DNA of 64,000 nucleotides, from contig NZ_KB894434.1 in the NCBI RefSeq assembly GCF_000374445.1, positions 26,101-90,100 of the forward strand, in the 5' to 3' direction. Below the pieces are notes generated by a model. It saw nothing but the letters and a program-made list of their open reading frames with translations, made no database searches and was not told the origin of the DNA. Both the position numbers and the translations under genes were made by a program. The DNA comes from Actinokineospora enzanensis DSM 44649. Its GTDB lineage: Bacteria; Actinomycetota; Actinomycetes; Mycobacteriales; Pseudonocardiaceae. Positions 58,070-64,000 of this stretch are shown one piece after another (positions within the stretch are counted from its first letter, which is position 1; the number at the start of each line of letters is the position of its first letter).

Positions 58070-59266
58070 ATGTATGACGCAATCGTGGTCGGCGCGCGCT
58101 GCGCGGGCTCGCCGGTGGCCATGCTGCTGGCCCGGCGCGGCTACCGGGTGCTGCTGGTCGACAAGGTCACCCAGCCGACCGACACCGTGTCCACGCACTA
58201 CCTGCAGCAGTACGGCCTGGCCGCGCTCCAGCGCTGGGGCCTGCTCGACGCGCTGGTCGCCACCGGTGTCCCGGCGATCACCCGGATGACGGTGTCCTAC
58301 CTGGACAACCGCATCGACGGCTTCGCCGACCCGCTGGACGGCGTGGCCGCCACCTACGCCCCGCGCCGCACCGTGCTCGACCCGATCCTGCTCGACGCCG
58401 CCAAGGCCGCGGGCGTGGAGGTCCGCGAGGGCTACACGGTGCGCGAGCTGGTCACCGAGGACGGCCGGGTCGTGGGCATCCGCGGCGGCCGGGGCGCGGA
58501 GGCGCCGACCGAGGAGCGCGCCCGGATCGTCATCGGCGCCGACGGCAGCCAGTCCTTCGTGGCCAAGGCGGTCGGCGCGGAGATCTACAAGACCATCCCC
58601 GCCGCCTCGTTCGTCTACTACTCGTACTGGACCGGCCTGGACACCCACTTCCACAGCCGCATCGGCGTCGACCAGCAGGTCGGCGTGTGGCCGACCAACG
58701 GCGGCCGCACCCTGATGGCGATCATGAAGCCGCTGGACCGCTGGGCCGAGTTCCGCACCGATGTCGAGGCCAACTTCCTGCAGGTGGTCAAGGACGTCGT
58801 GCCGGACATCGCGGAGCAGGTCGCCGACTCCGGTGAGCGCCAGGAGCGGTTCACCGGCATCCGCTACCCGGACAACTACTACCGCCGCTCGCATGGCCCC
58901 GGCTGGGCGCTGCTCGGCGACGCCGGTTACCACAAGGACCCGATCACCGGCCAGGGCATCAGCGACGCCCTGGTGCACGCCGAGCTGCTCGCCGACCACG
59001 TCGAGCAGGGCCTGGCCGGGCAGCGGCCGCTGGACGAGGCGGTCGCCGAGTACGCCGCGGTCCGCGACGAGCGCACCGGCTCGGCGTTCGAGTTCGCCGC
59101 CACCATCGGCGAGCTGCGCCTGCCCGCGCACCTGGCGGCGATCTTCCAGGTGCTGGCGGTGAACGAGACCTACGCCAAGGACTTCTACAACGTCATCGCG
59201 GGCGCCATGCGCGGCGAGGACTTCTTCCACCCGGACAACGTCGCCAAGATGCTCGGGTCGGTCTGA
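58070..59266 (+). CDS. FAD-dependent oxidoreductase
   Basis: 398 residues. The N-terminal Rossmann motif is VVGARCAGSPVAMLLARRG. Asp in VIGADGSQSFVAKA and the second FAD motif WALLGDAGYHKDPITGQGISDAL match the FAD_binding_3 / geranylgeranyl-reductase-like group. Such enzymes hydroxylate, epoxidise or reduce double bonds. It overlaps the next gene by 1 nt and lies upstream of the PKS, so a role in tailoring the product is likely. Confidence 0.87.
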   Translation: MYDAIVVGARCAGSPVAMLLARRGYRVLLVDKVTQPTDTVSTHYLQQYGLAALQRWGLLDALVATGVPAITRMTVSYLDNRIDGFADPLDGVAATYAPRRTVLDPILLDAAKAAGVEVREGYTVRELVTEDGRVVGIRGGRGAEAPTEERARIVIGADGSQSFVAKAVGAEIYKTIPAASFVYYSYWTGLDTHFHSRIGVDQQVGVWPTNGGRTLMAIMKPLDRWAEFRTDVEANFLQVVKDVVPDIAEQVADSGERQERFTGIRYPDNYYRRSHGPGWALLGDAGYHKDPITGQGISDALVHAELLADHVEQGLAGQRPLDEAVAEYAAVRDERTGSAFEFAATIGELRLPAHLAAIFQVLAVNETYAKDFYNVIAGAMRGEDFFHPDNVAKMLGSV

Positions 59267-59847
59267 TGCCGGTCCGGCTGACCACCGTCGGCGACAGCTT
59301 CGCCGAGGGCCGCGGCGACCCGCTGCCGGACGGCACCTTCCGCGGCTGGGTCCCGCAGCTGGCCGAGTCGCTCGGCATCGCCCCGCACGAGGTGCTCAAC
59401 CTGGGCGCCTACAACGCCACCACCCAGGACGTGCTCGACCACCAGCTGGCCCGCGCGATCAGCGTGGACGCGCCGCTCTACGGGGTCACGGTCGGCGGCA
59501 ACGACCTGGTCCGCGGCTCCTTCGACGAGCAGGCGTTCCAGACCGGCCTCCGGCACATCCTGGGCGGCCTGAGCCTGCGCGGTGCGCGGGTGTTCACCAT
59601 CAGCTGGCCGGACATCCCCGGCAAGCTGCCCGGCCTGACCGAGGAGAACCGGCGGGCCCTGCGCGTGCGGTTCGCCGCCGCCAACGCGTTCATGGACCGG
59701 CTCACCGCCGAGCTGGGCGTGCGCTGCTACGACATGATCGACACCCCGCTGACCAGGGACCCGGCCATGTGGGGTCCGGACGGCATGCACCCGAGCCCGG
59801 CCGGACACCGGGCCATCGCGGCGGGTTTCGCCGCCCTCCTGAGCTGA
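59266..59847 (+). CDS. SGNH/GDSL hydrolase
   Basis: 193 residues. Block I TTVGDSFAEGRG with the nucleophile Ser, block III VTVGGNDL with Asn, and the C-terminal WGPDGMHPSPAGH with Asp and His. There is no signal peptide, so it is cytoplasmic. The family cleaves esters or thioesters. The position between the oxidoreductase and the PKS suggests a release or editing role. Confidence 0.9.
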   Translation: MPVRLTTVGDSFAEGRGDPLPDGTFRGWVPQLAESLGIAPHEVLNLGAYNATTQDVLDHQLARAISVDAPLYGVTVGGNDLVRGSFDEQAFQTGLRHILGGLSLRGARVFTISWPDIPGKLPGLTEENRRALRVRFAAANAFMDRLTAELGVRCYDMIDTPLTRDPAMWGPDGMHPSPAGHRAIAAGFAALLS

Positions 59848-59893
59848 GACCCGTGCCCGACCACCGTGCCAGGTGGTCCAAGAAGGGACGCAA

Positions 59894-62800
59894 GTGACTT
59901 CCCACCAGCAGCACCGCACGGCCGACACCCCGATCGCCATCGTCGGTGTCGCGGGCCTGTTCCCGATGGCCCACGACCACCGCGACTTCTGGCAGAACAT
60001 CGTGGACGCCGCCGACTGCACCCAGGACGTGCCCGCCTCGCGCTGGCGGGTCGAGGACTACTACGACCCGGACCCGGGCGCCCCGGACAAGACCTACTGC
60101 ACCCGCGGCGGTTTCGTGCCGGACGTGGCGTTCAGCCCGCTGGAGTGGGGCCTGCCCCCCAACCAGATGGAGGTCACCACGGTCGTGCAGATGCTCAGCC
60201 TGGGTGTCGCGCGGGACCTGCTGCGGGACGCGGGCGCGGTCGACTCGACCTGGTACGACCCGGCGCGCACCGGCGTGGTGCTGGGCGTCGCCGGGCCGAC
60301 CACGCTGTCGCACCCGTTGGCGGCGCGGTTGAGCACGCCGGTGCTGCGCGAGGTGGTCCGCTCTTGTGGACTGTCCGAACAGGACGCGGAGGAGATCGCC
60401 GCCCGGTATGTGGAGGCGTTCCCGCCGTGGGAGGAGAACTCGTTCCCCGGCCTGCTCGGCAACGTGATCGCGGGCCGGGTGGCCAACCGGCTCGACCTGG
60501 GTGGGATGAACTGCACGGTCGACGCGGCCTGCGCGTCCTCGCTGTCCGCGGTGCACATCGCGATCGGCGAGCTGCTCTCCGGCCGCGCGGACATGATGAT
60601 CACCGGTGGCGCGGACACCGAGAACTCGGTGTTCGGATACATGTGCTTCGCCAAGACGCAGGCGCTGTCGAAGTCCGGCCGCATCCGCCCGTTCGACGAC
60701 TCGGCCGATGGCACGCTGGTCGGCGAGGGCATCGGCATGCTGGCGCTCAAGCGCCTCGCCGACGCCGAGCGCGACGGCGACCGCGTGTACGCGGTGATCC
60801 GCGGCGTCGGTGCGTCCAGCGACGGCCGGTTCAAGAGCATCTACGCCCCGCGCGCCGAGGGCCAGGTCGTGGCCCTGCGCCGGGCCTACGCGGACGCGGA
60901 CTGCTCGCCCGCGTCCATCGGACTGTTCGAGGCGCACGCGACCGGCACCCGGGTCGGCGACAAGACCGAGCTGACCGCGCTCAACGAGCTGCTGTCCTCG
61001 ACCACCGAGGAGAAGCGGTTCGCCGCCATCGGCAGCGTCAAATCGCAGATCGGCCACACCAAGGGCGCGGCGGGCGCGGCCAGCCTGATCAAGCTCGCGA
61101 TGGGCCTCTACCACAAGACGCTGCCGCCGACGATCAATGTGGAGCGTCCCAACACGACGATCGACTTCGACGCGGCCGCCTTCTACCTCAACACCGGCAC
61201 CCGGCCGTGGATCACCGACCCGCGCCGCCCGGTCCGCCGCGCCGCGGCCTCGGCGATGGGCTTCGGTGGCACCAACTTCCACGTCGTGCTGGAAGAGGCC
61301 AGCGCGGACCGTGCGGTGACCCGAACCCTGCACCGCACGGCCCACGCGTTCCTGTGGCACGCGCCCGACCGTGACGCCCTGCTGGACCTGCTGCGCTCCG
61401 GCGCGGAGCCCTCGCTCGGTGCGATCCCGGCCGACCACGCGCGGATCGGTTTCGTGGGGGAGGAGCTGCGGGAGCAGGCCATCGCGGAGCTGGCAGGCTC
61501 GGACGCGGAGCAGTGGTCGCACCCGTCGGGCATCTTCTACCGTCGGCGCGCGCTGCCGTCGGTGCGGGTGGGCGCGCTGTTCGCGGGACAGGGCAGCCAG
61601 TACGTGAACATGGGGTTGTCGGCGGTGCTGAACAACCCGTTGCTTGGCACGGCTTTCGACGAGGCCAACGCCGTGTTCGACGGCTCGTCGCCGCTGCTGT
61701 CGGAGGTCGTCTACCCGGCGGCCACGTTCGACGGCACCACCGACACCGACCGCGAGCTCGCGTTGCGCCGCACCGAGTACGCCCAGCCCGCCATCGGCGC
61801 CCTGTCGGTCGGCCATTTCCGCTTCCTGCGTGAGCTGGGTCTGGAGTGTGCCGGGTTCCTCGGCCACAGCTTCGGCGAGCTGACCGCGCTGTGGGCTGCC
61901 GGGTCGCTTTCGGACAGTGACTTCTTCGAGCTGGCCCGCGCCCGCGGCCTGGCCATGTCCCCGCCTGCCGCGGACTTCGACGCGGGCGCCATGGTCGCGG
62001 TGGACGCCGACCGCGCGACGGTCGAGGAGATCCTGACCGCGCACCCGGACGTCACGGTGTGCAACCACAACGCCCCCGACCAGGTGGTCGTCGGCGGCGC
62101 CACCATCGCCGTCGCGGATGTGGTCGCGGCTTGCAATGCCCGCGGCCTCACCGCCAAGGTTCTCCCGGTCGCCGCCGCCTTCCACACCTCCCACGTGGGC
62201 CACGCGGTGGACGCCTTCCGTGCCTCACTGTCCACTGTGGACATCGCGGCTCCCATCGGCCCCGTCTACGCCAACACCCGCGACGCCGCGTACGGCGAAG
62301 ACGTGGACGCGAACCGCACCGTCCTGGCCGAACAGCTGCGCAACCCGGTCGAGTTCGTCACCGCCCTCCAGTCCATGCACGCCGACGGCTGCACGGTCCT
62401 GGTGGAGTTCGGCCCCCGCCGCGTGCTGACCCAGCTCGCCATCCGCACCCTGCCCGACATCGAGACCATCGCCATCGACCTGGGCCCCAAGGTCGACAGC
62501 GACCTCGCCCTCAAACGCGCCGCGATCCAACTGGCCGTCCTCGGCGCCCCCATCACCGACATCAACCGCCACGACGCCCCCGCGCCGCACCGCCCCGTCC
62601 CGACGGGCATGACGATCACCCTCAACGGCCGCGACCACGTCCCGGACACCCGTCACGCCGCCTACGCCACCGCCCTGAACGGCGACTACCAGGTGGAATC
62701 CACCCGCCCCCGCCACCAGGCAACCGGCGAGCCCGAACCCCACACACCCGCCCACCCCGAGCCGCACTCGCGCACCCCCGAGCAGGCCGAAGCAGGCAGC

Positions 62801-64000
62801 CTGTCCGTGACGGCGGCAAGCGGTGATCGTGCGTCGGAAGTGGCGCACGCCCCTGTTCAGGTCGAGTTGCGTGAACCCGTGCCGGAAGTCATCCCGGTGG
62901 AAAGCGAGCCCACGTCGGTGCCTGTCGAACAGCCCCTGGTCGCGGGCTTCGGCGAGATCGCCGCCCGCCACCTCGACCTGCACACCCGCTACGTCGAGGG
63001 CCAACTCCGCGTCGCCGACGGCCTCGTCTCGGCCCTGCGCTCCGCCCCCGATGGCGGCGCGGGCCTGCACGCCGCGGTGGAAGCTGTCACCGACCAGAGC
63101 ATCGCGATCGGCGAGGCGCACGTCCGCGTCAACGAGATCCTTGCCGCCCTCACCGAACTGGAGTTCTCCCCGACCCGCCTGGCTCCCGCCCCGGCGCTCC
63201 TCGCGACCCCGGCAATCTCGGCTACCCCGGCAGCGCCGACCACACCGGCCCTGACCACCCCCGCGCCTGCCACGCCTGACCAGGCGACTGTTCCGGCTCC
63301 GGCCGCCGTTGCCCCGGCTGCTGGTCCGGCAACCCCGGTGACCCCACCGGTCTCGCAGGCGCCGACCGCCCCCGACCTGGCCAAGCCTTCCCCGGTGGGC
63401 AACGGCCAGACCAAGGCGGGCAGCACCCCGGCCGAGATCGAGTCGGCCCTCCTGCGCATCGTCGCCGACAAGACCGGCTACCCGCCCGAGATGGTCGACC
63501 CCACCATGGATCTGGAAGCTGACCTGGGCGTCGATTCCATCAAGCGTGTCCAGATCCTCGGCACTCTGGGTGAGCGTTTCCCCGCACTCCCGGCCGTCGG
63601 TCCGGAGCAGGTTGCCGAGTTGCGCACGCTGGCCGATGTGGTCGCCTACATGGGCACTCCCGCTGCCCCGCAACCTCGGTCTGAGGACCAGGCGATCCAG
63701 ACCGCTCGGCCCGAGTCCAGTGACGCCATCCAGGCCGCTCTCGTGGAGATCGTGGCCGACAAGACCGGCTACCCGACGTCGATGATCGACCCGACCATGG
63801 ACCTGGAAGCCGATCTCGGCGTCGACTCGATCAAGCGTGTGCAGATTCTCGGCACTCTCGGCGAGCGTTTCCCCGCACTCCCGGCCGTCGGTCCCGAGCA
63901 GGTTGCCGAGTTGCGCACGCTGGCTGACGTGGTCGCCTACATGGGCGCCCCCGCCCTGCCTCAGTCCGATGGCCGGGCGATCCAGGCCGTCCTGGTCGAG
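59894..64000 (+). CDS. PfaA-like polyketide/PUFA synthase with tandem ACPs, 3' end outside window
   Basis: The frame starts at GTG 59894 (AGAAGGGA upstream) and is open to the window edge, 1369 residues seen. Ketosynthase (about 10-470): TVDAACASS with Cys213, EAHATGT with His348, GHTKGAAG with His388. The KS resembles PfaA of polyunsaturated fatty acid synthases (SKSGRIRPFDDSADGTLVGE, GASSDGRFKSIYAPR). Acyltransferase (about 560-860): FAGQGSQY and GHSFGELTAL with Ser659. A long Ala/Pro-rich linker leads to ACP1 (Ser1215, LGVDSIKRVQ) and ACP2 (Ser1312), and a third ACP seems to begin at about 63977. It would build a long, probably unsaturated chain. Confidence 0.92.
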   Translation, partial: MTSHQQHRTADTPIAIVGVAGLFPMAHDHRDFWQNIVDAADCTQDVPASRWRVEDYYDPDPGAPDKTYCTRGGFVPDVAFSPLEWGLPPNQMEVTTVVQMLSLGVARDLLRDAGAVDSTWYDPARTGVVLGVAGPTTLSHPLAARLSTPVLREVVRSCGLSEQDAEEIAARYVEAFPPWEENSFPGLLGNVIAGRVANRLDLGGMNCTVDAACASSLSAVHIAIGELLSGRADMMITGGADTENSVFGYMCFAKTQALSKSGRIRPFDDSADGTLVGEGIGMLALKRLADAERDGDRVYAVIRGVGASSDGRFKSIYAPRAEGQVVALRRAYADADCSPASIGLFEAHATGTRVGDKTELTALNELLSSTTEEKRFAAIGSVKSQIGHTKGAAGAASLIKLAMGLYHKTLPPTINVERPNTTIDFDAAAFYLNTGTRPWITDPRRPVRRAAASAMGFGGTNFHVVLEEASADRAVTRTLHRTAHAFLWHAPDRDALLDLLRSGAEPSLGAIPADHARIGFVGEELREQAIAELAGSDAEQWSHPSGIFYRRRALPSVRVGALFAGQGSQYVNMGLSAVLNNPLLGTAFDEANAVFDGSSPLLSEVVYPAATFDGTTDTDRELALRRTEYAQPAIGALSVGHFRFLRELGLECAGFLGHSFGELTALWAAGSLSDSDFFELARARGLAMSPPAADFDAGAMVAVDADRATVEEILTAHPDVTVCNHNAPDQVVVGGATIAVADVVAACNARGLTAKVLPVAAAFHTSHVGHAVDAFRASLSTVDIAAPIGPVYANTRDAAYGEDVDANRTVLAEQLRNPVEFVTALQSMHADGCTVLVEFGPRRVLTQLAIRTLPDIETIAIDLGPKVDSDLALKRAAIQLAVLGAPITDINRHDAPAPHRPVPTGMTITLNGRDHVPDTRHAAYATALNGDYQVESTRPRHQATGEPEPHTPAHPEPHSRTPEQAEAGSLSVTAASGDRASEVAHAPVQVELREPVPEVIPVESEPTSVPVEQPLVAGFGEIAARHLDLHTRYVEGQLRVADGLVSALRSAPDGGAGLHAAVEAVTDQSIAIGEAHVRVNEILAALTELEFSPTRLAPAPALLATPAISATPAAPTTPALTTPAPATPDQATVPAPAAVAPAAGPATPVTPPVSQAPTAPDLAKPSPVGNGQTKAGSTPAEIESALLRIVADKTGYPPEMVDPTMDLEADLGVDSIKRVQILGTLGERFPALPAVGPEQVAELRTLADVVAYMGTPAAPQPRSEDQAIQTARPESSDAIQAALVEIVADKTGYPTSMIDPTMDLEADLGVDSIKRVQILGTLGERFPALPAVGPEQVAELRTLADVVAYMGAPALPQSDGRAIQAVLVE
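63437..63947 (+). repeat. Tandem near-identical ACP coding units
   Basis: Two ACP domains lie 291 nt apart (Ser codons at 63536 and 63827). The segment about 63542-63656 and its counterpart about 63833-63947 differ at only about a dozen positions. A third unit begins near the window end. Confidence 0.85.

Noticed and set aside
57344..59230. Minus-strand frame running from the hotdog gene through the FAD oxidoreductase
   Set aside because: Only 57344-57874 is protein-like; the rest is antisense to a well-supported oxidoreductase.
59894..64000. Enediyne PKS (PKSE)
   Set aside because: The KS resembles PfaA and there are tandem ACPs, whereas enediyne synthases have a single central ACP followed by KR and DH; the right part is not visible, so this is a preference, not proof.

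Overview
The window reads as chromosomal DNA of a filamentous high-GC actinomycete. Codon third positions are almost all G or C, GTG starts are frequent, ATGA start/stop overlaps are common, and there are an Lsr2 nucleoid protein, a large ATP-binding LuxR regulator, several P450s and long GC-rich hairpin terminators without U-tracts. A Pseudonocardiaceae-like host is my best guess, but nothing here proves the family. I saw no rRNA, tRNA, CRISPR array, transposase or integrase.

Left part (1-14.7 kb): mixed accessory and housekeeping genes. They are a partial AMP-forming ligase, an AhpD-like protein, a run of very small proteins ending in a strong hairpin, a MOSC protein, a membrane-anchored PstS-like binding protein, a CopC-like protein, a P450, a secreted fibronectin-III protein, a type II thioesterase, two small membrane proteins, a LAL regulator and a DprE2-like short-chain dehydrogenase.

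15.1-20.4 kb holds an encapsulin locus. Two paralogous Family 2B encapsulin shell proteins, each with a cyclic-nucleotide-binding-like insertion, are followed by a polyprenyl diphosphate synthase with a disordered N-terminal extension and by an N-terminally extended IspH. This looks like a protein nanocompartment for isoprenoid chemistry. Strong hairpins follow each shell gene, and both shell genes share the same 12-nt sequence just before their starts.

20.5-34.5 kb: a TIR / beta-propeller / KAP NTPase membrane protein (probable defence protein), a small SnoaL plus thioesterase pair, a fused alpha-beta glycyl-tRNA synthetase, a GNAT, Lsr2, a small Bell-like protein with a C-terminal RHIM-like amyloid motif, a large alpha-helical repeat protein and a 2-oxoglutarate oxygenase.

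34.7-41.0 kb: an ABC importer operon of the sugar/glycerol-phosphate class that includes a metallophosphodiesterase, followed by a convergent LysR gene. 41.1-44.0 kb: a polymorphic-toxin-type module (helical partner, DddA-like deaminase, Imm1 immunity protein) and a frameshifted gene.

44.1-64.0 kb: a biosynthetic gene cluster that runs off the right end. It holds two tandem P450s and a third P450 with a large internal deletion. Next comes a tightly overlapping cassette of fatty acyl-AMP ligase, diiron oxidase/desaturase, hotdog thioesterase, stand-alone acyl carrier protein, CMAS-like methyltransferase and second diiron oxidase/desaturase. Two LysR regulators, a long-chain acyl-CoA synthetase, two more hotdog proteins, an FAD oxidoreductase and an SGNH hydrolase follow. 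The last gene is a PfaA-like (PUFA-synthase-type) polyketide synthase with KS, AT and tandem ACPs. Together these suggest a highly modified fatty acid or polyene product; I cannot name it.
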